A program made the translations under genes and the position numbers. Shown piece after piece: positions 1 through 8,023 of a stretch of 13,041 nucleotides of DNA; positions within the stretch are counted from its first letter, which is position 1; each line of letters begins with the position of its first letter. The notes under the pieces are model-generated. The model ran no database searches. It saw nothing but the letters and a program-made list of their open reading frames with translations, and had not been told where the DNA came from. This DNA is from JBDHTS01 sp039808845 (GTDB taxonomy: Bacteria; Pseudomonadota; Alphaproteobacteria; Micavibrionales; Micavibrionaceae): the NCBI GenBank assembly GCA_039808845.1, contig JBDHTS010000066.1, forward strand, positions 1 to 13,041, given 5' to 3'.

Positions 1-1
1 C

Positions 2-154
2 GTCGAATAGAAAGAAATGATCCAGAAGGCCTTTTTTGAAGAAAAAAGCCATAGTGATAGTGCCGCCGAAACGAAACTGCCGCTCGGCACGGTGAAATCG
101 CGCATTCGCCTGGCGCTCGATAAAATGCGCCAGGGCCTGAAGGAGGCCGTATGA
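2..154 (+). CDS. ECF sigma factor, C-terminal region 4 fragment (partial, in-frame stop)
   Basis: Reading frame 2 from the window edge gives the end of an ECF (group 4) sigma factor. The stretch AFFEEKSHSDSAAETKLPLG followed by TVKSRIRLALDKMR matches the region 4 helix-turn-helix that recognises the -35 element; family members usually read SHSEIA or SHSDIA and LPLGTVKSRIR. The gene ends at TGA 152-154, overlapping the next ATG by ATGA, so translation of sigma and anti-sigma is probably coupled. Two things are odd. TAG at 8-10 interrupts the frame where relatives often have a polar residue such as Gln (CAG to TAG would explain it), and Ser replaces the usual Ile in the SHSDxA motif. Only two codons are visible before the stop. 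A decayed gene, an error near a contig end, or an internal restart at ATG 17 are all possible. Confidence 0.75.
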
Positions 155-798
155 TGATGGACATCGACGACCAAAATGATTGGCATGACGCGCTGCTGTT
201 CGAATATGCCTGCGGCGCGCTGGACGAGGCAGCGTCGCTTTTGATCGCCGCCTATCTGACGTTGTCGCCGCCCGCGCGGCGGCAGGTGGCGGGTTATGAA
301 GCCTGCGGCGGGGCGCTGATATCCCATGCGTGCGCTCCTGTGCAGATGAAGCAGGACAGCCTGTCCCGCGTGCTGGACCGGATGGTCGATTCCGCGCCTT
401 GTAACGATGGCTCCTGTGCCGGGCATCAGGGGATGCCGGGCATTCTGCAATCCTATGTCAGTGCGGACAGGAAAGCCTGGAAGCCGGCTGGACCCGGAAT
501 TCGTATCTGCGAGGTTACGCTGGCCTCCGCGCCCGGGCGGGCGTCTGTCACTCGGATGAATCCGGGACGGACACTCAGCAGGCGGTGCGAAGGACTTGAA
601 CTGGCCCTCGTTCTGGACGGGGCTTTTTCGGACGGACAGGATTTTTACAACCGCGGACGTCTGACCATTGCCGAACCGGGGCGCCCCGTGCGCCGGCTGT
701 CGGATTCTCATGCCGGCTGTCTCTATTTCACGGTGAATACCGTTCCCCGCCGCCGTTCGCCTCTGGAACGTCTAATGGACCTGCTGCACGGGGGCTAG
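151..798 (+). CDS. ChrR-like anti-sigma factor (cupin), metal ligands mostly missing
   Basis: This 215-residue cytoplasmic protein resembles ChrR, the zinc-dependent anti-sigma factor that sequesters an ECF sigma in photooxidative or related stress. The N-terminal anti-sigma domain shows LLFEYACGALDEAAS, then AAYLTLSPPARRQV and YEACGGAL; the C-terminal half is a cupin barrel (about residues 120-197) with LALVLDGAFSDGQDFYNRG and a GCLYF strand. In Rhodobacter ChrR zinc is held by H6, H31, C35, C38 and, in the cupin, H141, H143, E147, H177. Here only H12 and E150 have counterparts; the others align with Y35, S39, A42, R144, C146 and about V180. The fold is kept but neither site looks able to bind zinc as in ChrR. 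AGGAGG at 141-146 is a strong ribosome-binding site, supporting the ATG at 151. Its TAG stop shares CTAG with the convergent methyltransferase gene. Confidence 0.85.
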   Translation: MMMDIDDQNDWHDALLFEYACGALDEAASLLIAAYLTLSPPARRQVAGYEACGGALISHACAPVQMKQDSLSRVLDRMVDSAPCNDGSCAGHQGMPGILQSYVSADRKAWKPAGPGIRICEVTLASAPGRASVTRMNPGRTLSRRCEGLELALVLDGAFSDGQDFYNRGRLTIAEPGRPVRRLSDSHAGCLYFTVNTVPRRRSPLERLMDLLHGG

Positions 799-1337
799 GC
801 GGAAGTTTCCTTGCGGCGGCTGAATCGTTTCCGGGCAGGACGCGGCGGCGCTTCGATTTCAAGCGGACCTCCGGCGCGCACGGGACGCTCGGCAAAACGG
901 CCCATCGAAATCATGCGGTCATACATGGCGATCGCGCCGGCCACGCCGACATTGACGCAGAATTTCATCGGGATTTTCACGATATGGTCGCAGCGCGCCT
1001 GCAGCACGGGCGACAGGCTGCCCATTTCCGGCCCCAGAACATAGGCGGCCCGCACCGGGTGGCGGAAAGAAGGCATCTCGACGGAATCGGGCGTCAGTTC
1101 CACGCCTACCAGCTGGCATCCTTTCGGCAGCACGAGGGACGCCACATCCGGGTAGTGATGATAAGGCAGATGATCGAACGCGTCGGACGTATCCGATTGC
1201 CGCATGGCCTGGATATCGACGGCGGGCGCGATGGCGAAGAAAAAGCTGGCGCCGAACGCATGCGCCGACCGCGCCAGCGTCCCCACGTTCTGCTCCTTGC
1301 TGATATTCTCGACCCCGATCCCGAAATAACCGCGCAT
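795..1337 (-). CDS. SpoU/TrmH-family RNA 2'-O-methyltransferase
   Basis: This 180-residue protein belongs to the SPOUT superfamily, which transfers a methyl group from S-adenosylmethionine to ribose 2'-OH in tRNA or rRNA. The three SpoU motifs are present in order: motif 1 NVGTLARSAHAFGASF (about residues 17-32), motif 2 YVLGPEMGSLSP (about 99-110), and motif 3 IPMKFCVNVGVAGAIAMYDR (about 122-141), which forms the knot and cofactor pocket. Motif 3 has CVN where many TrmH/TrmL proteins have SLN; I recall CVN in close alphaproteobacterial relatives, so I do not treat it as damage. The tail after residue 150 is basic and proline-rich and may touch RNA. Length suits TrmL-like enzymes, but the target nucleotide cannot be read from sequence. 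The start follows the parE stop by 4 nt, and its GAGGGA ribosome-binding site lies in the last parE codons. Confidence 0.88.
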   Translation of the reverse strand: MRGYFGIGVENISKEQNVGTLARSAHAFGASFFFAIAPAVDIQAMRQSDTSDAFDHLPYHHYPDVASLVLPKGCQLVGVELTPDSVEMPSFRHPVRAAYVLGPEMGSLSPVLQARCDHIVKIPMKFCVNVGVAGAIAMYDRMISMGRFAERPVRAGGPLEIEAPPRPARKRFSRRKETSA

Positions 1338-1341
1338 GATG

Positions 1342-1641
1342 TTATTCCCTCAAAAGGGTTTCGTAATCCCGTCCCTTGTGAAAAACGCGAAGAATATTCA
1401 AAAAAGCGTCCCGTGCTTCGTAAACGATGATGACCCTTCTGTTAAAAGGAAAAATTCTGATGCCTTGCCTGAGGTCGTAGCGTTCGATCCCCATATGCGG
1501 CATCAGGGCCAGATTCCCGCAAGCATGTCTTATCTCCTGGATATAGCGGTCGGCGGCGCCGGGATCATGCGCGGCGATATACCAGAAAATGGAAGCCATA
1601 TCGTCGCGGGCTTCGGGCGTATAGACAATCTCAAGGTGCAT
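1342..1641 (-). CDS. parE: ParE-type toxin (RelE/ParE superfamily)
   Basis: This 99-residue protein is the toxin of a type II toxin-antitoxin pair. It starts with the typical beta strand and helix LEIVYTPEARDDMASIFWYI and has the C-terminal strands RIFPFNRRVIIVYEA and LNILRVFHKGRDY that complete the RelE/ParE barrel-like fold. Known ParE proteins poison DNA gyrase, whereas RelE members cleave mRNA. The RelE catalytic set is not evident, so a ParE mode is more likely, but this is inference. The ATG directly follows the antitoxin stop (TAAATG, no gap), so toxin translation probably depends on antitoxin translation; the own ribosome-binding site (GAAAG) is weak. The end of the gene supplies the ribosome-binding site of the next gene. 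The frame is intact and of normal length, so the toxin may be active. Confidence 0.88.
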   Translation of the reverse strand: MHLEIVYTPEARDDMASIFWYIAAHDPGAADRYIQEIRHACGNLALMPHMGIERYDLRQGIRIFPFNRRVIIVYEARDAFLNILRVFHKGRDYETLLRE

Positions 1642-1911
1642 TTATTTTTCTTTCAAGGCTTGATTGTATAAAGCCTTGAAATGCTCTTCAATATCCTTTT
1701 CTGTCAGCCGAACGGGATTGTCGGCGGCTTGGTTGATCTTCTCTCTGAGGTCTTTCAGCCGCTCCTCCCGCTCCAGTTCCCGGTCCTGCCACAGGCGCAG
1801 GGCCTCGCGGATGACCTCGCTGTTGGTGGCATAGCTGCCGCTTTCCACACGGCGGCGGATCAGCGCCGCCATATCGGCGGGCAAGGTGATGCTCAATTTC
1901 TCGACGTTCAT
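1642..1911 (-). CDS. parD: ParD-type antitoxin (ribbon-helix-helix)
   Basis: This 89-residue antitoxin precedes its toxin, the usual order. The N-terminus EKLSITLPADMAALIRRRVE and the following SGSYATNSEVIREALRLWQ form the ribbon-helix-helix DNA-binding unit of ParD/CopG proteins: the beta strand KLSITLP contacts DNA, and NSEVIREALR is the signature second helix. The C-terminal half is charged and helical (EREERLKDLREKI and on) and would wrap the toxin. A good ribosome-binding site, AAGGAG, lies 7 nt before the ATG. Such antitoxins repress their own promoter together with the toxin, and a matching array of short repeats is found directly upstream (see 1924-1954). The gene begins 22 bp after the aminotransferase stop, on the same strand. 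Confidence 0.9.
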   Translation of the reverse strand: MNVEKLSITLPADMAALIRRRVESGSYATNSEVIREALRLWQDRELEREERLKDLREKINQAADNPVRLTEKDIEEHFKALYNQALKEK

Positions 1912-1923
1912 GGCATGACTCCT

Positions 1924-1954
1924 TTATCAGATATTATCCCATATTATCCGATAA
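1924..1954 (-). promoter_or_regulatory. Presumed parDE operator with overlapping promoter -10
   Basis: TTATC occurs at 1924, 1934 and 1944 on the plus strand, a period of exactly 10 bp, and an inverted GATAA at 1950-1954 makes a TTATC-C-GATAA palindrome with the last copy. Phased short boxes like this are what ribbon-helix-helix dimers bind side by side. On the minus strand the repeats contain GATAAT (1948-1943), a good -10 element, with a weaker AAGACA at 1970-1965 as -35 and a 16-nt spacer. A bound repressor would cover the -10, giving autoregulation. The array contains the aminotransferase stop codon. The repeat spacing is seen directly; ParD binding is inferred. Confidence 0.6.
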
Positions 1955-3169
1955 AATGCTACTTTGTCTTACCACACGCTCCAGCCGCTCCAGCGCATCA
2001 TCCAGCTTTTTGCGGCCGACGGCGAAGCACAGGCGCATATAGCCGCGTCCCGCCTTGCCGAAGGCGCAGCCGGGGGCGAGCGACAGGCCGGTCTCGTCGA
2101 TCAGTTTTTTCGCGAAAGCCAGGCAGTCCTCCTGTCCTTCGACACGAAAGAACGCATAGAAGGCGGCCTCCGGCGTATCGCAGACGATACGGTCATGCGC
2201 ATTGAACCGCTCCATCACATAAGCGCGGTTGCCTTCCCACAGATCGAGTTGAGTCCGCAGGAAATCCTCGCCGTGGCGCAGGGCTTCGATGCCGCCATAT
2301 TGCGTGAAGGTCGGCGGGCCCATGGTGTTGTACAGCGCGATGTCGCGCACATGGCATTCGGCTTCCGCCGGCCCGACCAGCCAGCCGAGCCGCCAGCCCG
2401 TCATCGCCCAGGCCTTGGAGAAGCTGTTGACGACGAACAGCTTGTCGCCCGGTTCGGTATATTCCAGGAAGCTGGGCGCATGGACACGGTCGTAGACGAT
2501 GCGGGAATAGACCTCGTCCGAAATCACCCAGATGTCGCGTTCGCGCGCGAAATTCATCACGGCCTTGATCTCCTCCGCCGTCATCACCCATCCGGTGGGA
2601 TTGGACGGCGATGCGATCAGGATCACGCGGGTGCGCGGCGTGACGCTGGCGAACAGATGGTCGAGATCGAGGCTCCAGACTCCGTCCTTGTTGGTCAGCG
2701 CGACCTCGCGCACATGGCCCTGCGCCAGCTCGACGATGCTCAGGAGGTTTTTCCAGATCGGCGTGACGGCCAGCGCTTCATCCCCTTCGTTCAGCAGGGA
2801 GGCGAGGGCGATATGCATGGCGGTGGTGCCGGAGCTGGTGGCGAAAATGCGGTTGGTGGGAAGGGAGAGCTTATAGACGCGGGAATAGTAATTGGCGATT
2901 TCCTGGCGCAGATCGTCCACGCCGATGACCGAATCATAGAACGTTTTTCCCTCCGCCATCGCCTTTGTCGCCCCGTGGCAGATGAAATCCGGCGTCGGCA
3001 TTTCGCCCTGGCCCTGGCCGAGGAACAGGATGTCGGGCTTGCCGCGGCCGTAACGGATGATCTCGGCGCCGGGGTTGGGGGGCAGGTTTTCCACGCAGGG
3101 GCGCAGGTTGAGGAGGGAGGTCTGGCTGCCGTTCCCGAACAGGGGCTGGCTTTTAAGAAACGGTTTCAT
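1934..3169 (-). CDS. Class I/II PLP-dependent aminotransferase
   Basis: This 411-residue cytoplasmic enzyme has the complete fold type I aminotransferase layout: FYDSVIGVDDLRQEIANYY near the start, SSGTTAMHIAL for the phosphate region, SPSNPTG with N190, ISDEVYSRIVYD with the Asp that pairs with the pyridine nitrogen, SFSKAWAMTGWRLGW with the Schiff-base lysine K252, and RLCFA with R379, which normally holds the substrate carboxylate. It is closest in style to the aspartate/aromatic aminotransferase group; the amino donor cannot be told from the sequence. The last codons (ending SDNMG) are made of the GATAAT repeats that serve parDE, so the C-terminal tip may have been rewritten when the toxin module arrived. 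No strong ribosome-binding site precedes the ATG, and no other Met lies close by. The upstream region carries a strong hairpin. Confidence 0.92.
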   Translation of the reverse strand: MKPFLKSQPLFGNGSQTSLLNLRPCVENLPPNPGAEIIRYGRGKPDILFLGQGQGEMPTPDFICHGATKAMAEGKTFYDSVIGVDDLRQEIANYYSRVYKLSLPTNRIFATSSGTTAMHIALASLLNEGDEALAVTPIWKNLLSIVELAQGHVREVALTNKDGVWSLDLDHLFASVTPRTRVILIASPSNPTGWVMTAEEIKAVMNFARERDIWVISDEVYSRIVYDRVHAPSFLEYTEPGDKLFVVNSFSKAWAMTGWRLGWLVGPAEAECHVRDIALYNTMGPPTFTQYGGIEALRHGEDFLRTQLDLWEGNRAYVMERFNAHDRIVCDTPEAAFYAFFRVEGQEDCLAFAKKLIDETGLSLAPGCAFGKAGRGYMRLCFAVGRKKLDDALERLERVVRQSSILSDNMG

Positions 3170-3254
3170 GGCGTCGTGCCTGATATCTTTTTTATCGGTT
3201 TGGGGGGAGGTCTGTTCGCGCTCTCTGCGCTATGCCGGGGTCATGTGCGGGGCG

Positions 3255-3377
3255 TCAGCCCGCCGCACACGCGGCGGCCGCTGCGTGTGCGGCAGCGGCG
3301 AAAACAGCTTCGGCGCGGGCGAAGGCCCGTCCGGACATCAGGTTATGGCTGTTCTCAATCAGTCTCATAACGACCAT
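3255..3377 (-). CDS. Possible 40-residue alanine-rich leader ORF (doubtful)
   Basis: An ATG at 3377 opens a 40-codon frame on the minus strand, between the terminator at 3386-3426 and the aminotransferase start. It begins MVVMRLIENSHNLMSGRAFA and ends in a nearly pure alanine stretch, AAAAHAAAAACAAG. There is no convincing ribosome-binding site at either ATG, and the alanine tail simply translates the GC-rich hairpin at 3262-3293. It could be a leader peptide, a spurious frame, or the remnant of a small gene. I do not recognise it and would keep it only as a candidate. Confidence 0.22.
   Translation of the reverse strand: MVVMRLIENSHNLMSGRAFARAEAVFAAAAHAAAAACAAG
3262..3293. repeat. Perfect 11-bp inverted repeat (hairpin) upstream of aminotransferase
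   Basis: GCCGCACACGC at 3262-3272 is exactly complementary to GCGTGTGCGGC at 3283-3293, with a 10-base loop that can itself pair partly. In RNA this is a very stable hairpin about 90 nt before the aminotransferase start. No T-run follows on either strand, so it is not a standard intrinsic terminator. It could be an mRNA leader structure, a protein-binding site, or a relic. Confidence 0.6.
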
Positions 3378-3385
3378 TAGGAATG

Positions 3386-3426
3386 AAAAAACCGCCCCGT
3401 GCAAGCTTTTTTGCAACAAAGGGCGG
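3386..3426 (-). terminator. Rho-independent terminator after the 57-residue ORF
   Basis: On the minus strand the stem CCGCCC (3426-3421) pairs with GGGCGG (3397-3392), with an inner TGCAA/TTGCA stem, and is followed at once by six T residues (3391-3386). It ends transcripts coming from the small gene 20 nt upstream, and possibly read-through from acetoacetyl-CoA synthetase. It also isolates the aminotransferase from upstream transcription. Confidence 0.8.
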
Positions 3427-3445
3427 CATTTAATTCTGATTATAA

Positions 3446-3619
3446 TTAGATCGAAGGCGCGGCTTTCAGTTCTTTTCCTGTACCGGCTGCATATGTAGCA
3501 GATGAGTGGTGCTTAAGAGTGAGAGGCTCACTTTGCCCTCTGAAAGCTTCAATTAGTACAGTCGAAGCTCCATTGTGTCCGAGTCTGGAGATAGCGTCTT
3601 CGGCGTAAGTAATAGCCAT
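3446..3619 (-). CDS. Small protein of 57 residues, unknown function
   Basis: The minus strand encodes a complete 57-residue frame with full expression signals: GAGGGAG (3633-3627) 7 nt before the ATG at 3619, a promoter-like pair further upstream, and a rho-independent terminator 20 nt after the TAA. The protein begins MAITYAEDAISRLGHNGAST, continues through a VLIEAFRG segment, and ends in KELKAAPSI. It has no signal peptide, no membrane helix and no cysteine; it is mildly polar, with HH and several Ser/Thr residues in the middle. I do not recognise the family. The surrounding 360 bp is about 41% G+C by hand count, clearly lower than the neighbouring genes, which hints at acquired DNA. It could also be a regulatory RNA with a chance frame, but the Shine-Dalgarno site and spacing argue for translation. 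Confidence 0.6.
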   Translation of the reverse strand: MAITYAEDAISRLGHNGASTVLIEAFRGQSEPLTLKHHSSATYAAGTGKELKAAPSI

Positions 3620-3655
3620 TAAGTTACTCCCTCAGTAAATTTTCATTGTTTCTTT

Positions 3656-3685
3656 TTTGTAACCCCTCTCTTGGCATTAAGTCAA
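3656..3685 (-). promoter_or_regulatory. Sigma70-like promoter of the 57-residue ORF
   Basis: On the minus strand TTGACT (3685-3680) and TACAAA (3661-3656) stand 18 nt apart. They match TTGACA in 5 of 6 and TATAAT in 4 of 6 positions. Transcription would begin near 3649, leaving a leader of about 30 nt before the ATG at 3619. The spacing and position fit the small gene well. The match is by eye only. Confidence 0.45.
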
Positions 3686-3828
3686 GTAACGAATCCTAAC
3701 GTTCTGTTAATATCAGTGGATAAGTATGAATGCGAACAGGCGTACAAAGTTCTTACGCATTGTAATAATGTGGTTTTTTAGCCATACCGTCAGAGCCGCA
3801 AAATGATACGGAATGACTCGGAATCCTG
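3686..3828. other. Low-G+C stretch without a recognisable gene
   Basis: Between the promoter of the small gene and the end of acetoacetyl-CoA synthetase there is AT-rich sequence with no credible coding frame on either strand. A CGGAAT direct repeat (3809-3814 and 3819-3824) lies just past the synthetase stop codon. No terminator with a T-run is seen directly after that stop. Confidence 0.4.
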
Positions 3829-5805
<1,977 letters not shown>

Positions 5806-5933
5806 GGAACAATCGTCCGATGATTGCGAGACGTTCCGCGATTGTCGATGCCCTGCTTCATGCTGTCAATGTCCTTTTAAAGCGGGCCTTTTCGATAAAA
5901 TTTACTTCGATATGTTCTCTCTGCCTGTTCTGC

Positions 5934-5947
5934 TATACATTATGCCC
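5934..5947 (+). promoter_or_regulatory. Possible -10 element, leaderless start of dsbD
   Basis: TATACA at 5934-5939 lies directly before the two candidate ATGs (5942 and 5948). No Shine-Dalgarno site is visible, so a transcript starting about 7 nt after this box could be leaderless, beginning at or near ATG 5948. No good -35 is seen at the right distance. Weak evidence. Confidence 0.25.
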
Positions 5948-8023
5948 ATGAAGATCCTGTCCCTGTTCCTTACCCTGATCCTGTTCTCCGCCACTGCGCA
6001 GGCGCAAACGCCCGAACGCCATGTACAGTTGCGTCTCATGCCGGAACGCACGGCGGTCAAGGGCGGCGAGACTATTCTGATCGGCATCGAACAGGCGATC
6101 GTTCCGGACTGGCATACCTATTGGGCCAATCCGGGCGATTCCGGAGAGTCCATGCGCATTACGTGGGATCTGCCGGACGGGTTCAGAGTTTCCGTACTGC
6201 GCTGGCCGTTGCCGGAACGCATTAAAATCGGCCCGCTGGTCAGTTTCGGATTCAAGGATCGCGTTCTGCCTGTTCAGAAGCTGACGCTTCCGGAGACCTT
6301 GCCGGACGGGCCTCTTGTTCTGACGGCTAAAACGGAAACACTGGTCTGCGATGAAATCTGCATTCCCGAAAACGACACGCTGACATTGACCCTGAACGAC
6401 GGCAATGTGACGGATAACCGTTCTGTCCTGTCCGAAGCCATGGCCGAAATACCCGAGGAAAGCGCGACCATTACCGATGCATCGTACAGGGAAGAAAACG
6501 GCAAGTTTGAATTGACCCTGAATGTTCCGCCGCCGGGAAAGGTGGTCGATGCCTTCCCCTATGACTGGGGCCTGATGGTGAATGAGGGGCGACCCGAACT
6601 GGCGCTGAAAGACAATCATCTTGTCGTCCGGCATCCACGCGGCGAGCGTCCTCTGAGCGATGTCGAGGCTGTACGTGTGTTGCTGATCTATACGGATAGT
6701 GCCGGAAACCGTAAAGGGATAGATGTCGAGGCCAAGCCCGATCTATTGCCAGCGGCTCAAAAAAAAACAACTGAAACAACCCCTTTAACACTGTACGCCG
6801 CTCTGCTTCTGGCGTTTCTCGGCGGAATGGTGCTGAACCTGATGCCGTGCGTCTTTCCTGTATTATCCATGAAAGCGCTCAGTCTGATGAAAATGTCCGC
6901 GAAGGGGGATGCCCATGCGCGTCTCTATGGCCTGACCTATACTGCGGGCATTCTTGTCTGCTTTACGCTGGTCGCGGGTACGCTGATCGCACTGCAAGCC
7001 AGCGGATCGCAGATCGGCTGGGGTTTTCAGTTGCAGAATCCGCTGGTGGTCCTGCTGCTGTCCTGGCTTCTGTTTACGGTCGGCCTGAATTTTTCCGGCA
7101 TGTTCGAAATCGGGGGCAGCTTCACCAATGTCGGTGCGAACCTTGCAGGGCGTGAAGGGCTGAAAGGATCGTTCTTTACCGGCATGCTGGCCGCCATCGT
7201 GGCGACGCCCTGCACGGCGCCGTTCATGGGCGCGGCGATCGGTTACGCGCTGGTGCAGCCGCCGGCTTCGGCGCTGGCCGTTTTTCTGGCGCTGGGATTC
7301 GGACTGGCCTTTCCCTATCTCCTGATCTGTTTCCTGCCGCCTGTACGCCGGTTGTTGCCGAAACCCGGCCACTGGATGCAGACATTGCGCGAATTCCTGG
7401 CCTTCCCCATGTACGCCTCTGCCGCCTGGCTGTCCTGGGTCTATGCGATGCAGGCCGGACCGAACGGAATCCTGTCGGCGCTGTCGGGCATGATTCTACT
7501 GGCCATGATTTTCTGGCTGGCGGCCCGTATGCCGGAACGGGGGGCCGGACGGGCACTGTCCGTACTGCTGGCTGTTTTGCTGATTTCGGGGCTCGGGGCG
7601 TTATCCTGGACTGCCGTTCGCGCCCATGCGTCCGTTGCAGTCGTGGAAACAGGCGAGGCGGAAGCCTTCACGCCTCAACGCTTCGACAAACTCCTGCGCG
7701 GGGACAAGCCTGTTTTCGTCAACATGACCGCCGCCTGGTGCATCACCTGCAAGATCAATGAACGCACGGCGTTATCTTCCCATGAAGTCAAGATGTTGTT
7801 TCAGGATCAGGGCATTCATTACCTGAAAGGCGACTGGACCAGCCGCAATGCCGACATTACGGCCTTTCTGGCTCGCTATGGACGGAACGGCGTACCGCTG
7901 TATATTTACTACGGCGCGCCGGACAGGCATGGACAAAGGCCCGAGCCTGTCGTGCTGCCGCAGATTTTGACGCCGTCGATTGTCAGGAACGCTTTAACGC
8001 CAACCGAAAGGACCGAACCATGA
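5942..8023 (+). CDS. dsbD: DsbD/ScsB-family transmembrane protein-disulfide reductase
   Basis: This 693-residue inner-membrane protein carries reducing power from cytoplasmic thioredoxin to periplasmic thiol proteins. From the N-terminus: a signal peptide (MPMKILSLFLTLILFSATAQA), a periplasmic alpha domain with the cysteine pair C136/C140 (CDEIC), about eight membrane helices (residues about 280-580) with C303 in NLMPCVFPVLSMK and C424 in ATPCTAPFMGAA, and a C-terminal periplasmic thioredoxin domain with CxxC at C600/C603 (AAWCITCK). All six relay cysteines are present. It is longer than E. coli DsbD (565) and resembles the ScsB branch, linked to copper and oxidative stress. The frame is open upstream to 5693, but that would cover the opposite-strand gene start and bury the signal peptide, so I start at 5942 (or 5948). 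Its TGA overlaps the next ATG, so its product and the next protein are probably partners. Confidence 0.9.
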   Translation: MPMKILSLFLTLILFSATAQAQTPERHVQLRLMPERTAVKGGETILIGIEQAIVPDWHTYWANPGDSGESMRITWDLPDGFRVSVLRWPLPERIKIGPLVSFGFKDRVLPVQKLTLPETLPDGPLVLTAKTETLVCDEICIPENDTLTLTLNDGNVTDNRSVLSEAMAEIPEESATITDASYREENGKFELTLNVPPPGKVVDAFPYDWGLMVNEGRPELALKDNHLVVRHPRGERPLSDVEAVRVLLIYTDSAGNRKGIDVEAKPDLLPAAQKKTTETTPLTLYAALLLAFLGGMVLNLMPCVFPVLSMKALSLMKMSAKGDAHARLYGLTYTAGILVCFTLVAGTLIALQASGSQIGWGFQLQNPLVVLLLSWLLFTVGLNFSGMFEIGGSFTNVGANLAGREGLKGSFFTGMLAAIVATPCTAPFMGAAIGYALVQPPASALAVFLALGFGLAFPYLLICFLPPVRRLLPKPGHWMQTLREFLAFPMYASAAWLSWVYAMQAGPNGILSALSGMILLAMIFWLAARMPERGAGRALSVLLAVLLISGLGALSWTAVRAHASVAVVETGEAEAFTPQRFDKLLRGDKPVFVNMTAAWCITCKINERTALSSHEVKMLFQDQGIHYLKGDWTSRNADITAFLARYGRNGVPLYIYYGAPDRHGQRPEPVVLPQILTPSIVRNALTPTERTEP

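Noticed and set aside
1964..3370. 468-codon plus-strand frame opposite the aminotransferase
   Set aside because: It is the antisense shadow of an enzyme gene with all catalytic motifs; its translation is low-complexity and matches no family.
3809..3824. CGGAAT direct repeat past the aacS stop as terminator or att site
   Set aside because: Direct, not inverted, and only 6 bp; no T-run and no integrase in the window.
5810..5826. CAATC-7 nt-GATTG inverted repeat between aacS and dsbD
   Set aside because: Five-base arms are expected by chance; without related sites it is not enough for an operator call.
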